DNA from: an uncultured Clostridia bacterium
GTDB taxonomy: Bacteria; Bacillota; Clostridia; Oscillospirales; Acutalibacteraceae
Length of the DNA stretch: 64,000 nucleotides
NCBI GenBank assembly: GCA_945876745.1
Contig: CAMCPL010000002.1
Span: forward strand, 62,001-126,000
Direction of reading: 5' to 3'
In this document: in pieces, positions 54,344 through 63,684 of the stretch
How positions within the stretch are numbered: position 1 is the first letter of the stretch
Layout: every line of letters starts with the position of its first letter
The notes under the pieces: model-generated
Told to the model about the DNA's origin: nothing
Database searches by the model: none
Seen by the model: only the letters and a program-made list of their open reading frames with translations
Program-made: the position numbers and the translations under genes

Positions 54344-55090
54344 ATGGAGGCGGGATTGAACCCGATTATATTTATGAGACTGATTATTATTCGACACGGT
54401 GACCCCGATTATTCAATTGATTCATTAACCGAAAAAGGTTGGCGTGAGGCGGAGCTGCTGTCCGACAGAATATCAAAGCTTGACGTAACGGCGTTTTACT
54501 GTTCGCCGCTCGGCAGAGCAAAGGACACGGCATCATTCACGCTTGAGAAGATGAACGCAAAGGCAAAAACACTTTCTTGGCTTCAGGAATTTCGCGGTAA
54601 GGTAAAAATTGACGGCGAAAAGAAGGGTGCGTGGGACAGATTTCCCGAAGAGTGGACGGATAACGACGACTTTTATTGTCCCGAACGCTGGCTTGAAACC
54701 GATATAATGCAAAGCGGAAATGTCAAAAAAATGTATAAACAGGTTTGCAACGGCGTTGATAAGCTCCTTGCAAAGCACGGATATGTTCACGAAGGCAGAC
54801 ATTTCAGGGTGGAAAATTCAAATCACGATACGATTGTTCTGTTCTGTCATTTCGGTGTTGAGTGTGTTATATTGAGCCATATTTTCGGTTGTTCGCCAAT
54901 GGTGCTTTGGCATAATTTCGTTGCGCTTCCGACATCTGTGACGACGCTTATTACCGAGGAAAGACGTAAGGGAACAGCCGTTTTCAGAACACAGCAATTC
55001 GGCGATATAAGTCATCTATACGTTGCGAATGAAGAGCCTGCGTTTGCGGCACGGTTTTGCGAATGTTTCGACGACGATACAAGGCATTAG
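54344..55090 (+). CDS. Histidine phosphatase superfamily protein (phosphoglycerate-mutase-like)
   Basis: The 248-residue protein has the phosphohistidine motif 'LIIIRHGDPDY' (about residues 13-23), 'FYCSPLGRAKDTA' (about 52-64) and a second catalytic His in 'VLFCHFGVECVI' (about 167). Substrate unknown. Three starts are possible: ATG 54344, at the expected +1; TTG 54356, five bases after GGAGG; and ATG 54374, where the family usually begins. Confidence 0.87.
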   Translation: MEAGLNPIIFMRLIIIRHGDPDYSIDSLTEKGWREAELLSDRISKLDVTAFYCSPLGRAKDTASFTLEKMNAKAKTLSWLQEFRGKVKIDGEKKGAWDRFPEEWTDNDDFYCPERWLETDIMQSGNVKKMYKQVCNGVDKLLAKHGYVHEGRHFRVENSNHDTIVLFCHFGVECVILSHIFGCSPMVLWHNFVALPTSVTTLITEERRKGTAVFRTQQFGDISHLYVANEEPAFAARFCECFDDDTRH

Positions 55091-55134
55091 CTTTTGAGAA
55101 TGTACAATTTTACAAACGCATTACATATTTGTAA

Positions 55135-55163
55135 TTGATTTTGCGTATATAGTCTTGTATAAT
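55135..55163 (+). promoter_or_regulatory. uppP promoter
   Basis: TTGATT (55135-55140), 17-bp spacer, TATAAT (55158-55163). Confidence 0.75.
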
Positions 55164-55193
55164 AATGTTAAATTCTGAAAAGAGGTTTTGTTT

Positions 55194-56069
55194 ATGGTAG
55201 TCGGAAAAACAATAATTGAATTAATAAAAGCCATTGTACTCGGCGTTGTTGAGGGTATAACCGAGTGGCTTCCTATTAGCTCAACCGGTCATATGATTTT
55301 GGTTGATGAGTTTTTGAGGCTTGACGTCAGCGAGGAATTTAAGGAAATGTTCCTTGTTGTAATTCAGCTCGGTGCAATACTTGCGGTTGTCGTTTTGTAC
55401 TGGAAAAAGCTATGGCCTTTTGGAATTAAGGACAAAAAGCCTTATGCAAAAAGAGATATATGGTCGATGTGGTTCAAGGTAATAGTGTCGTGTATTCCTG
55501 CCGTTATTATCGGTGTTTTGGACGAAATGGAATGGTTTTGCGGCAAGACTATCGACAGCGTTTTTTATAACTGGCAGACTGTTTCGATTATGCTCATTTT
55601 GTTCGGTGTTCTGTTCATCGTTGTTGAGAATGTAAACAAAAATAAGCAGCCGAAAACTAACTCAATAGCAGAGCTTACATACACCTCGGCGCTTATAATC
55701 GGTGCGTTTCAATGCATTGCCGCAGTATTTCCCGGAACATCAAGAAGCGGTGCGACAATTCTCGGAGCAATCCTTATCGGCGTTTCAAGAACGGTTGCGG
55801 CTGAATATACGTTTTTCCTTGCAGTGCCCGTAATGGTCGGTGCAAGCGGTTTGAAGCTGCTAAAATACGTAAAGGACTTTGGCTTTGACTTCGGCGGCGA
55901 ATTTATTTATCTTATCGTCGGAATGGCGGTTGCCTTCGTTGTTTCGGTTATTGCAATAAAGTTCCTTATGTCGTATATCAAAAAGCACGATTTCAAGGCT
56001 TTCGGCGTATATCGAATTGTACTCGGCGCAGTAGTTATCGGATATTTTGCAGTTAAGGCGCTCGTATAA
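55194..56069 (+). CDS. uppP: Undecaprenyl-diphosphatase
   Basis: The 291-residue membrane enzyme recycles undecaprenyl diphosphate, the lipid carrier of wall synthesis. The motifs '[21 protein letters not shown]' (about residues 17-37) and '[18 protein letters not shown]' (about 174-191) hold the catalytic Glu, His, Ser and Arg of the UppP/BacA family. Overproduction in other bacteria gives bacitracin resistance. ATG 55194 follows AGAGG by 8 bp. Confidence 0.95.
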   Translation: MVVGKTIIELIKAIVLGVVEGITEWLPISSTGHMILVDEFLRLDVSEEFKEMFLVVIQLGAILAVVVLYWKKLWPFGIKDKKPYAKRDIWSMWFKVIVSCIPAVIIGVLDEMEWFCGKTIDSVFYNWQTVSIMLILFGVLFIVVENVNKNKQPKTNSIAELTYTSALIIGAFQCIAAVFPGTSRSGATILGAILIGVSRTVAAEYTFFLAVPVMVGASGLKLLKYVKDFGFDFGGEFIYLIVGMAVAFVVSVIAIKFLMSYIKKHDFKAFGVYRIVLGAVVIGYFAVKALV

Positions 56070-56078
56070 TAATGAAAT

Positions 56079-56113
56079 TTCGCACGGCATTCGCTTTGCC
56101 GTGCGTATTTCTT
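56079..56113 (+). terminator. Hairpin after uppP
   Basis: CGCACGGCA (56081-56089) with TGCCGTGCG (56097-56105), then TATTTCTT. Confidence 0.65.
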
Positions 56114-56258
56114 ATCTTACAATATGTCAAAATCGACAAATTTCAAAATTTATTAACATTATTAAATAAAATACTTGACATTACTGAAAAATTTTTATAT
56201 AATCTTTGCGATATCAAAATTATCAAATAACCCCCGATGGTCGGAGGGAGGGAATACA

Positions 56259-56435
56259 GTGAGTCAGGTAAAAGTTAAGGAAAATGAATCTCTCGACAGC
56301 GCGCTCAGAAGATTTAAGAGACAGACCTCTCGTGACGGAATTATCCAAGAGGTAAGAAAGAGAGAGCATTACGAAAAGCCTTCTGTTGCTCGTAAGAAGA
56401 AGAGCGAAGCTGCTCGTAAGAGAAAGTACAAATAA
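56259..56435 (+). CDS. rpsU: 30S ribosomal protein S21
   Basis: The 58-residue protein reads '[41 protein letters not shown]', the S21 family sequence, with a basic Lys/Arg-rich tail. S21 helps initiation by aiding contact of 16S rRNA with mRNA. The start is GTG at 56259, 7 bp after GGAGGGAGG. A strong terminator follows. Confidence 0.96.
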   Translation: MSQVKVKENESLDSALRRFKRQTSRDGIIQEVRKREHYEKPSVARKKKSEAARKRKYK

Positions 56436-56447
56436 GGTACATAATCA

Positions 56448-56481
56448 GTTTAAGGGACGAGCGTCGTCCCTTAATTTTTTT
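56448..56481 (+). terminator. Terminator after rpsU, touching the aroQ ribosome-binding site
   Basis: An 11-bp perfect stem (56450-56460 with 56464-56474), GCG loop, seven T (56475-56481). The aroQ Shine-Dalgarno begins at 56482. Confidence 0.93.
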
Positions 56482-56493
56482 GGAGAGAATGAT

Positions 56494-56928
56494 ATGAAAA
56501 TACTCATACTAAACGGTCCTAATCTGAATATGACCGGAATAAGAAAAAAGAATGTCTACGGCGCACAGACGCTTGACGATATCAATGCCGAGCTTTTGAA
56601 ATATGCAAACGAAAAGGGCTTTGAAGCGGATTTTTATCAGTCCAATCATGAGGGCGATATTATCGACAAAATTCATGAAAGCAAGGATAAATACGACGGC
56701 GTTGTAATCAACGCAGGAGCATATACTCATTATTCTTATGCCATTCGTGACGCTATCGAGGCTGTAAGCGACTACACGCCTTTTGTTGAGGTTCATATGA
56801 GCGATATCCATAAAAGAGAGGATTTTCGCAAAATTTCGGTTATTACAGAGGTTTGTGTAAAGCAAATATCCGGATTTGGCAAAGATAGTTATAAAATGGG
56901 TATTGATTTATTGGAAGAAATATTATAA
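56494..56928 (+). CDS. aroQ: Type II 3-dehydroquinate dehydratase
   Basis: The 144-residue enzyme removes water from 3-dehydroquinate in the shikimate pathway. It has 'ILNGPNLNMTG' (about residues 4-14), Tyr22 in 'NVYG', 'INAGAYTHYSYAIRDA' (about 73-88) and 'VEVHMSDIHKREDFR' (about 97-111, catalytic His). The loop around 'IRKKNVYG' is slightly altered from 'GxREPxxYG'. GGAGAG precedes ATG 56494. Confidence 0.93.
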   Translation: MKILILNGPNLNMTGIRKKNVYGAQTLDDINAELLKYANEKGFEADFYQSNHEGDIIDKIHESKDKYDGVVINAGAYTHYSYAIRDAIEAVSDYTPFVEVHMSDIHKREDFRKISVITEVCVKQISGFGKDSYKMGIDLLEEIL

Positions 56929-56964
56929 AATAAAAAAGTAATAATATATACGGAGGTATAAAAT

Positions 56965-57522
56965 ATGATTAGTGCAGGTGATTTCAGAAACGGCGTTACC
57001 TTTGAAGAGGACGGAAATGTTTTGCAGGTTGTTGAATTTCAGCATGTAAAGCCGGGTAAGGGTGCCGCTTTTGTAAGAACAAAGACAAAGAACGTAATTA
57101 CCGGTTCGGTAGTTGAAAAGTCATACAACCCGTCGGCTAAATTCCCGACAGCGTATATCGAAAGAAAGGATATGGCTTATTCATACAGCGACGACGGACT
57201 TTACTACTTTATGGATAACGAAACATTCGATATGATTCCTGTATCGGAGGCTGATTTGCCGGATTCATTCCGTTTCGTAAAGGAAAACGACGTTTGCAAG
57301 ATTTTGTCATATAAGGGCAAGGTTTTCGGTGTTGAGCCGCCTACCTTTGTAACTCTTGAGGTTACTGCAACAGAGCCGGGTGTAAAGGGTAATACAGCTA
57401 CTAATACCTTAAAGCCTGCAACCGTTGAAACAGGTGCAGAGATTCGTGTTCCGTTGTTCATCAACGAGGGCGATATGATTCGTATCGACACACGTACCTG
57501 TGAATATATGGAAAGAGCATAA
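56965..57522 (+). CDS. efp: Elongation factor P
   Basis: The 185-residue protein rescues ribosomes stalled at polyproline. It has the KOW-like domain I with the tip lysine (Lys32) in 'KPGKGAAF', then two OB domains ('[30 protein letters not shown]' and '[27 protein letters not shown]'). GGAGG precedes the ATG. Confidence 0.97.
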   Translation: MISAGDFRNGVTFEEDGNVLQVVEFQHVKPGKGAAFVRTKTKNVITGSVVEKSYNPSAKFPTAYIERKDMAYSYSDDGLYYFMDNETFDMIPVSEADLPDSFRFVKENDVCKILSYKGKVFGVEPPTFVTLEVTATEPGVKGNTATNTLKPATVETGAEIRVPLFINEGDMIRIDTRTCEYMERA

Positions 57523-57560
57523 TAATATAATTAATTCATAATTTGAAAGGTTGAATTACT

Positions 57561-57974
57561 ATGGAAACAACAGAGAGCTTGGGCTATCTTAAAGGTCTTA
57601 TGGACGGTCTTGATTTGGACCCTAACAAGAAAGAAACAAAGGTGTTTAATGCAATTATCAGTGTTCTCGAAAACCTTACCGAGGATATTGACGATATGAC
57701 AGAGGGTCTTGAGCTCGTTGCCGATCAGATTGATAAGGTTGACGAGGATTTGGCTGATTTGGAAGATTTCGTTTATGAAGACGATTATGATGATTGCGAT
57801 TGCTGTGATGACGAGGAATACGAGGTAGTATGTCCTTGCTGCGGCGAGGAAATCGTTGTTGATGACGAAACTATCGAGCAGGGCAAGTTTGAATGTCCTA
57901 ACTGCGGCGAGGTTTTGGAATTTGATTTCGACTGCGACGACGAAGGCTGCTGCGATTGCGAGGATTGTGAATAA
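57561..57974 (+). CDS. CD1247-type acidic zinc-ribbon protein
   Basis: The 137-residue protein has an N-terminal helix pair ('LGYLKGLMDGLDLDPNKKETKVFNAIISVLENLTEDIDDM') typical of the CD1247 family of Clostridia, a long acidic coil, and a CPCC...CPNC zinc ribbon (about 92-116). It ends in a Cys/Asp-rich stretch. Function is unknown; the form suggests a protein- or nucleic-acid-contact factor. It follows efp by 38 bp. Confidence 0.8.
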   Translation: METTESLGYLKGLMDGLDLDPNKKETKVFNAIISVLENLTEDIDDMTEGLELVADQIDKVDEDLADLEDFVYEDDYDDCDCCDDEEYEVVCPCCGEEIVVDDETIEQGKFECPNCGEVLEFDFDCDDEGCCDCEDCE

Positions 57975-57989
57975 TCAAAGGCAGTAAAA

Positions 57990-58031
57990 ATTAGGCAAAT
58001 TAAGGCGAAAAGCCTCGATTTGCCTTTTTTA
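57990..58031 (+). terminator. Terminator after the CD1247-type gene
   Basis: AGGCAAAT (57993-58000) with ATTTGCCT (58018-58025), an inner AGGC/GCCT stem, then six T. Confidence 0.85.
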
Positions 58032-58063
58032 TACGATTAGTATAAACCGTTATTACAACAATG

Positions 58064-58090
58064 TACAAGTAGGGACAGTCCCTACTTGTA
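58064..58090. repeat. 27-bp perfect palindrome before the antiporter gene
   Basis: TACAAGTAGGGAC (58064-58076) and its complement (58078-58090) flank a single A. It begins 45 bp before the antiporter ATG. No T run follows, so it is not a plain terminator. It could be a dimeric operator, an mRNA structure or a small dispersed palindromic repeat. Confidence 0.6.
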
Positions 58091-58108
58091 TAAAATCGAG
58101 GGAAAAGT

Positions 58109-59185
58109 ATGGAATTTTTGGAAACTTTTTTTGCACAGGCAAATATTTTTGTCGTTGTTGCATTGTTCATTGTCGGCTTGATTTTTATTATCAAGGGTGG
58201 CGACTGGTTTGTTGATAGCGCAAGCTGGATTGCAGAGGTTTTGGGTGTTCCCAAGTTTGTAATAGGTGCAACGATTGTGTCGTTAGCGACTACATTGCCT
58301 GAAATGATTGTATCCGTTGTTGCGGCGGCGGACGGCAAGGTTGATATGGCGGCAGGTAACGCCGTCGGCTCCGTTACTGCAAATACTGCGATGATAATGG
58401 GTATTTTTATCGTATGTATGCCGTTTGCGGTAAAGCGTAAGGAATTTGCACCGAAAGCTCTTATGATGCTTGCGGCTACTGTTGCGCTTACGCTCGGCTC
58501 TGCGCTTACCGGCTTGATTGACGTTCCCGGTCTTGAGGGTAAGTATCACACCCTTTCGACAGTAGGCGTAGTTATTCTCTTTGTTATCTTCATTGCTTTC
58601 TTTATCGAAAACTTTATTTCTATGAAGAACAGTTCGGTTCAGCTTGAGCCAAGTCCGGATAATATCGGCTTGCAGGAGGAGGACAATATTGTTCCTACCA
58701 AAGAAAGCGCAACCGGTTCTGACTGGGTAAAGAACATCGTTATGTTCGTTGTGGGCGCTGTTTGTATCGTTATCGGCGCACAGCTTCTTATCAACGGCGG
58801 AACAAGAATTGCAAAGGAAATGAATATCAGCGAAAGAGTAATAGCAGTTATTGCGGTTGCTATCGGTACTTCGCTTCCGGAGCTTGTTACTACGATTACT
58901 GCGCTTCGCAAAAAAGAGGGTGCACTGTCTGTCGGCAATATTCTCGGTGCAAATATTATTGACCTTACTCTTATTCTTCCGATTTGTTCGTTCGTTTCTA
59001 TGGGCAAGGGACAGGGCCCGCTTGTTGTCTCAACAGGCTCTGTGTTCGATATGATAATTTGTATTTGCGCTGTTTCAATTGCAGTTATTCCGACATTGTT
59101 TACGAAGAAGCTCCAGCGTTGGCAGGGCGTTTTGTCGCTCGGAGGATATTTGGCTTATGTAATTTATACCTTCGTTGCGGCATAA
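58109..59185 (+). CDS. Calcium/sodium antiporter family protein (YrbG-like)
   Basis: The 358-residue protein of the CaCA family has ten to eleven helices and the two inverted alpha repeats: 'GATIVSLATTLPEMIVSVVAA' with 'GNAVGSVTANTAMIMG' (about 53-95) and 'AVAIGTSLPELVTTITAL' with 'GNILGANIIDLTLIL' (about 250-292). The paired Glu residues are the ion site. It probably exports calcium against sodium or protons. Confidence 0.92.
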   Translation: MEFLETFFAQANIFVVVALFIVGLIFIIKGGDWFVDSASWIAEVLGVPKFVIGATIVSLATTLPEMIVSVVAAADGKVDMAAGNAVGSVTANTAMIMGIFIVCMPFAVKRKEFAPKALMMLAATVALTLGSALTGLIDVPGLEGKYHTLSTVGVVILFVIFIAFFIENFISMKNSSVQLEPSPDNIGLQEEDNIVPTKESATGSDWVKNIVMFVVGAVCIVIGAQLLINGGTRIAKEMNISERVIAVIAVAIGTSLPELVTTITALRKKEGALSVGNILGANIIDLTLILPICSFVSMGKGQGPLVVSTGSVFDMIICICAVSIAVIPTLFTKKLQRWQGVLSLGGYLAYVIYTFVAA

Positions 59186-59206
59186 GGCAACAAAAGAGGA
59201 TAGAAT

Positions 59207-60406
59207 ATGTCAAAAAATAAGGATTTCAAAAGCAAATGGCTTCCTGTTTTAATTCCTGTTATTGCCGCCGTTGTTGTTGTCAGCGGTCTTGCAATAAGCG
59301 GAAATGTGACTAAGAATAAGAATGCCGATGCTGTTTCTCAGCAAACGCAGACAACCGAAGCGCAGACGCAGGTTCAACCCGATACAAAGGTAACGCTTGT
59401 TGCAGTCGGTGATAACCTAATTCATAATACGCTTATTGACGCAGGCTTGCAGGAGGACGGCACGAGGGATTATAACTCGTTTTATGAAAATATTTCTCCG
59501 TACGTTAAGCAGGCAGATATAGCGTGTATTGATAACGAAACCTTGCTCGGCGGCTCGGAATTTGAGTATTCCGGCTATCCTTGCTTCAATACTCCGTGGG
59601 AGGTCGGCGAAGCGGCTATAAACGCAGGCTTCGACGTTTTCACCTGCGCTACAAATCATGTTCTTGATATGCAGGGCTTTAAGGGATTGAGCAAGGAAAT
59701 CGAGTTCTTTTCAAACCACCCTGAGGTAACCTATATCGGCATCAATGCAACCGAGGAGGAATCGCAGAGTATCAAGTATATCGAGAAAAACGGTATAAAA
59801 TTTGCTTTGCTTAATTACACCTACGGCACAAACGGAATACCGCTTCCGTCCGAACAGCCATGGTGCGTAAATATGCTTGACGAGGAAAAGGTTGCCGCCG
59901 ATATAAAAATCGCAAGAGAAAACGCCGATGTTGTCATTTTCTTCCCACATTGGGGAACGGAGGACAGCCACGAGGTTAACGACGAGCAACGCAGTTATGT
60001 TCAGCTTTGCTCCGATTTGGGTGTTGATATCGTTATTGGCGGACATCCTCACGTGCTTCAGCCGGTGGAATGGGTAGTAAACGAGGAAACAGGAAAGAAA
60101 ATGATAGTTTACTATTCGCTCGGAAATTTCATTTCTCACCAAATTAAGCTCAAGCAGATGTGCGGCGGAATGGCAGAAATTACCGTTGAGCGAAAAAACG
60201 GCGAGATTGAGATAACCTCGGCGAAGCTTGCGCCTGTTATTGATTTTTATACAAGGACGGGCTCCGGCTTCAGATTTTCGGTATACAGACTGTCCGATTA
60301 CAATAACGACCTTGCTTCAAAGCAGGCGCAAAGCGGCGCAACTGTTGAATACTTTACCGATTTGGCAAAGAGTGTTGTCAGCGAGGAATTTTTAGATTTA
60401 ACATAA
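59207..60406 (+). CDS. CapA-family (PGA_cap) metallophosphoesterase-like protein
   Basis: The 399-residue protein has one N-terminal transmembrane helix (about residues 11-33), a Thr/Gln linker, then the PGA_cap domain 'LVAVGDNLIHNTL', 'NETLLGG', 'CATNHVLDM', 'FFPHWGTED', 'IGGHPHVLQPVE' and 'SLGNFI'. It lies outside the membrane. CapA acts in poly-gamma-glutamate export in Bacillus, but most homologues are untested. No capBC genes are adjacent. Confidence 0.9.
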   Translation: MSKNKDFKSKWLPVLIPVIAAVVVVSGLAISGNVTKNKNADAVSQQTQTTEAQTQVQPDTKVTLVAVGDNLIHNTLIDAGLQEDGTRDYNSFYENISPYVKQADIACIDNETLLGGSEFEYSGYPCFNTPWEVGEAAINAGFDVFTCATNHVLDMQGFKGLSKEIEFFSNHPEVTYIGINATEEESQSIKYIEKNGIKFALLNYTYGTNGIPLPSEQPWCVNMLDEEKVAADIKIARENADVVIFFPHWGTEDSHEVNDEQRSYVQLCSDLGVDIVIGGHPHVLQPVEWVVNEETGKKMIVYYSLGNFISHQIKLKQMCGGMAEITVERKNGEIEITSAKLAPVIDFYTRTGSGFRFSVYRLSDYNNDLASKQAQSGATVEYFTDLAKSVVSEEFLDLT

Positions 60407-60433
60407 TAATATATAATGGGAGAGGGAATTATT

Positions 60434-61777
60434 ATGAGTAGGCTTACAAAGGAGCAGATTTTACAGCAGGCGAGAGAAAGCGGCGTTGAGTTTATACGTC
60501 TTCAGTTCACCGATTTGTTCGGAATTATGAAGAACGTTGCCATCACTCTTTCACAGCTTGAAAAGGCGCTTAATAACGACTGTATGTTCGACGGCTCGTC
60601 AATTGACGGCTTCGTTAGAATTGACGAGTCCGATATGTATTTGCACCCTGATTATGACACATGGGCAATTTTTCCGTGGAGAAAGCATCTTAACGCTCAA
60701 ACCGCAAGATTGATTTGCTCTGTTTATAAAACAGACAATGTTACCCCGTTTGAGGGCGACCCGAGAAACGTTCTTCAAAAGGTAATCAACGAAGCGGCTG
60801 AAATGGGCTACGGCTTTAACGTAGGACCTGAATGTGAATTTTTCCTTTTCAAGCTGGATGAAAACGGCGTTCCGACTCTTCAAACAGGCGATGAAGCAGG
60901 CTATTTTGACCTTAATCCTATTGATCACGGCGAAAACTGCCGTAGAGATATTTGCCTCGCGCTTGAGGAAATGGGATATACTATCGAGGCTTCTCACCAC
61001 GAGGTTGCACAGGGACAGCACGAGATTGACTTCCAGTTCGGTGAGGTTATGACCTCCGCCGACAGAGTTATGACCTTTAAGCACGTTGTTAAAACCTATG
61101 CAACAAAGCACGGACTTCACGCAACCTTTATGCCAAAGCCTGTTGAGGGAATTTGCGGTTCAGGTATGCACACAAATATGTCGCTTTATGATTTGAAGAC
61201 AGGCGAGAATGTTTTTGATGACCCGAACGGTGAAATGGGACTTTCCGACACGGCTTACGCTTTTATAGCGGGAATTATGGCTCACGTTAAGGGTATGTGC
61301 GTTTTCTCAAATCCGACTGTTAATTCGTACAAGAGATTGGTTCCCGGCTATGAAGCGCCTACGTATATGGTTTGGTCAACCTCAAACCGTTCAACACTCG
61401 TTCGTATCCCTGCTTCAAGAGGCAAGGGAACAAGAGTTGAGCTTCGTTCAGCTGACCCGTCGTGTAATCCATATCTTGAAATGGCACTTTGCCTTGCCGC
61501 AGGTCTTGACGGTATCAAAAAAGGAATGAAGCCTGCACCGTCCTACGACAGCAACGTTTATGAGCTTAGCGAAAGCGAGCTTCAGCAGCAGGGTATCGAA
61601 TGTCTGCCGGACTCATTGGAGGAAGCTATTAATGCCGCTATCGCCGATCCGTTTATTAAAGAAACTCTCGGCGACCATGTTTTCAATAACTACATTGAGG
61701 GCAAGAGGGCAGAATGGAATTCATACAAGACCTATGTAACTCAATGGGAAATTGATAGATATATGATTAATTATTAA
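60434..61777 (+). CDS. glnA: Glutamine synthetase type I
   Basis: The 447-residue enzyme makes glutamine from glutamate, ammonia and ATP. '[18 protein letters not shown]' (about 51-68), 'GPECEFFLF', '[17 protein letters not shown]' (about 297-313) and '[24 protein letters not shown]' are present. Length and sequence fit the GSI-alpha form, which is feedback-inhibited rather than adenylylated. ATG 60434 follows GGGAGAGGG by 7 bp. Confidence 0.96.
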   Translation: MSRLTKEQILQQARESGVEFIRLQFTDLFGIMKNVAITLSQLEKALNNDCMFDGSSIDGFVRIDESDMYLHPDYDTWAIFPWRKHLNAQTARLICSVYKTDNVTPFEGDPRNVLQKVINEAAEMGYGFNVGPECEFFLFKLDENGVPTLQTGDEAGYFDLNPIDHGENCRRDICLALEEMGYTIEASHHEVAQGQHEIDFQFGEVMTSADRVMTFKHVVKTYATKHGLHATFMPKPVEGICGSGMHTNMSLYDLKTGENVFDDPNGEMGLSDTAYAFIAGIMAHVKGMCVFSNPTVNSYKRLVPGYEAPTYMVWSTSNRSTLVRIPASRGKGTRVELRSADPSCNPYLEMALCLAAGLDGIKKGMKPAPSYDSNVYELSESELQQQGIECLPDSLEEAINAAIADPFIKETLGDHVFNNYIEGKRAEWNSYKTYVTQWEIDRYMINY

Positions 61778-61785
61778 ATTGATGT

Positions 61786-63156
61786 ATGAAAATAGATTTA
61801 TCTAATGCTCAACAATTGCAAGTCTTAAAGGGCTGGGGAACTTCTGCGTGCTGGTGGAGCCAGGCGTGTCCAAAGGGTGAAATTACCGACGATATTGTAA
61901 ATCTGCTTTACTCAAAGCAGGGTCTTAATCTCAATATTTACCGCTATAACGTCGGCGGCGGAGTGAACGGCGACGATTGCCGAATTGCTAACCCTTGGCG
62001 AAAAACAGAGAGCTTTTTGGATTTTGATACAGAAAAAGAGGAATATAGCTGGGATTTTTCAAGGGATAAAAATGCCGTAAACGTTATGAAGCGCGCATTG
62101 GAGCTTGGGAATATTGATACTCTGATTTTCTTTGCCAACTCTCCGCATTGGTCGCATTGCTCAACAGGTCAGGCCTCGGGCAGCTTTTTGTATCACACCT
62201 GTAATATTCCGAAAATGAACTACAAAAAATTTGTCGATTACTTTTTGGACGTAACTCAGCATTTTATAGACGAGGGCTATCCCGTAAAATATGTCAGCCC
62301 CATTAACGAGCCTCAATGGAAGTGGGGCGGCAAATATGTTTGGCAGGAGGGCTGTCATTATGAAACTCAGGAGCTTGTCGAAATTTATCACCTTTTCGCC
62401 GAGGAAATATTAAGACGAAATATGACTGTAAGGCTTTACGGTCCCGAAAGCGGCGAAATACTCGGTCTTACACCCGAATACTTAAATGCGCTGATTGAAG
62501 ATGAAACTATTATGAAGGTGCTTGATGTTTTTGCGTTTCATTCTTATCACGCTGATGATAATCCGAGCATTAGAACAGAATTCAAGCAAAGATGTGTTGA
62601 TGCGCATCCCGAACTTCGATTTGATATGAGCGAATGGTGCGAACTGCCTAATAAGAGCCATACGAAAGATTTTAAGGGCGCTTTGATTACCGCAAGAATT
62701 ATAGGTCAGGATATTGCGCTTGCAGGTGCCGAAAGCTGGACCTCGTGGGTTGCTGTAAATAACTTTGCAATAAATGAAGACGGCTTCGATTATTCCGACG
62801 CTTTGATTACTGCAAATCACGATTTCTCCGAATGGTATGTTGCCGAAAGGTATTACGGTGTTGCCCATTTTTCAAAATATATTCCGGTAGGCTCGTATTG
62901 CCTTTATTTGGGCATTTTACCTGATAGCGAGCATAACACATTTAATGCTTTCGGTTTTGAAACGCCCGACGGCGAAACGGTTTTGGTTATAGTTAATGAG
63001 GGTGACGATAAAAGCGTTGAAATAAACGGCGATTTTTCAAATATGAAAATCATCGAAAGCACTGCCGAAAGAAAGCTTGATACCGTATATAACAGTGCAA
63101 TGCTTAAAAAAATCACTTCAAAAGCTAACAGTATTCTCACCGTTATTATGAAATAA
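61786..63156 (+). CDS. Glycoside hydrolase family 30-type enzyme
   Basis: The 456-residue enzyme has a TIM barrel starting 'LKGWGTSACWWSQA' and the GH30 acid/base 'VSPINEPQWKWGG' (about residues 170-182) and nucleophile region 'LRFDMSEWCELP' (about 280-291), followed by a C-terminal beta domain ('TFNAFGFETPDGETVLVIVNEG'). Members cut beta-1,6-galactan, beta-1,6-glucan, xylan or glucosylceramide; the 'NEPQW' form resembles GH30_5 galactanases. There is no signal peptide. It begins 8 bp after glnA and has no clear Shine-Dalgarno. Confidence 0.87.
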   Translation: MKIDLSNAQQLQVLKGWGTSACWWSQACPKGEITDDIVNLLYSKQGLNLNIYRYNVGGGVNGDDCRIANPWRKTESFLDFDTEKEEYSWDFSRDKNAVNVMKRALELGNIDTLIFFANSPHWSHCSTGQASGSFLYHTCNIPKMNYKKFVDYFLDVTQHFIDEGYPVKYVSPINEPQWKWGGKYVWQEGCHYETQELVEIYHLFAEEILRRNMTVRLYGPESGEILGLTPEYLNALIEDETIMKVLDVFAFHSYHADDNPSIRTEFKQRCVDAHPELRFDMSEWCELPNKSHTKDFKGALITARIIGQDIALAGAESWTSWVAVNNFAINEDGFDYSDALITANHDFSEWYVAERYYGVAHFSKYIPVGSYCLYLGILPDSEHNTFNAFGFETPDGETVLVIVNEGDDKSVEINGDFSNMKIIESTAERKLDTVYNSAMLKKITSKANSILTVIMK

Positions 63157-63160
63157 AAAA

Positions 63161-63199
63161 TAAAAGTCTTGCGATTGGATTTGCAAGACTTTGTTTTTT
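63161..63199. terminator. Terminator between GH30 and the minus-strand gene
   Basis: AAAGTCTTGC (63163-63172) pairs with GCAAGACTTT (63183-63192), followed by GTTTTTTG; the A-rich left side may serve the minus strand. Confidence 0.85.
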
Positions 63200-63201
63200 G
63201 T

Positions 63202-63684
63202 CTATTCAAATTTCAATACATCCGACTTCGTCAACTCCTGCTCACCGCAGTAAAGTGAGCTGTCTTTGACGGTCAATTCAAATTCCTTTATAGGAATTTC
63301 GTCGGGCAGGTATTCAAGAATTATTGCATTTTCGTTTTGCCTGTAAACGCTGTAACCGCTGTGAACAATCTTGCCGTCAAAAAAGTAAATATCAACCCTG
63401 TTGTTTTCGCTGAATTTGAAGGCGTAGTGACTGATTTCGTCTGTATTAAGAAGCCAGTAGCAGTTTTCAATTTGACTTAAGCTGTCATTATTTGAGCTGT
63501 CAAAGCCCTGTATGTCGCTTTGCTCAAATTGAAGCGGATGTTCGGGCACGGTTGTTACGGGGGCGTTTACCTGTGTGTTGTCCAATACCGTGCGTTCGCC
63601 GTTTATTGTAAATGCGATTATAATTGTAAACACGACAACCCAAAATACCGCAAGCACGGCATTAAGCCGATTTTGATTTTTCAT
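63202..63684 (-). CDS. Unknown single-pass membrane protein
   Basis: The 160-residue protein has one N-terminal helix (about residues 8-28), a short Pro/Thr/Ser-rich linker, and an extracytoplasmic beta-rich domain ('CYWLLNTDEISHYAFKFSENNRVDIYFFDGKIVHSGYSVYRQNENAIILEYLPDEIPIKEFEL') that could be a lipocalin-like or DUF5640-like sheet. I do not recognise it. Its start shares one base with the DUF1858 stop. Confidence 0.7.
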   Translation of the reverse strand: MKNQNRLNAVLAVFWVVVFTIIIAFTINGERTVLDNTQVNAPVTTVPEHPLQFEQSDIQGFDSSNNDSLSQIENCYWLLNTDEISHYAFKFSENNRVDIYFFDGKIVHSGYSVYRQNENAIILEYLPDEIPIKEFELTVKDSSLYCGEQELTKSDVLKFE

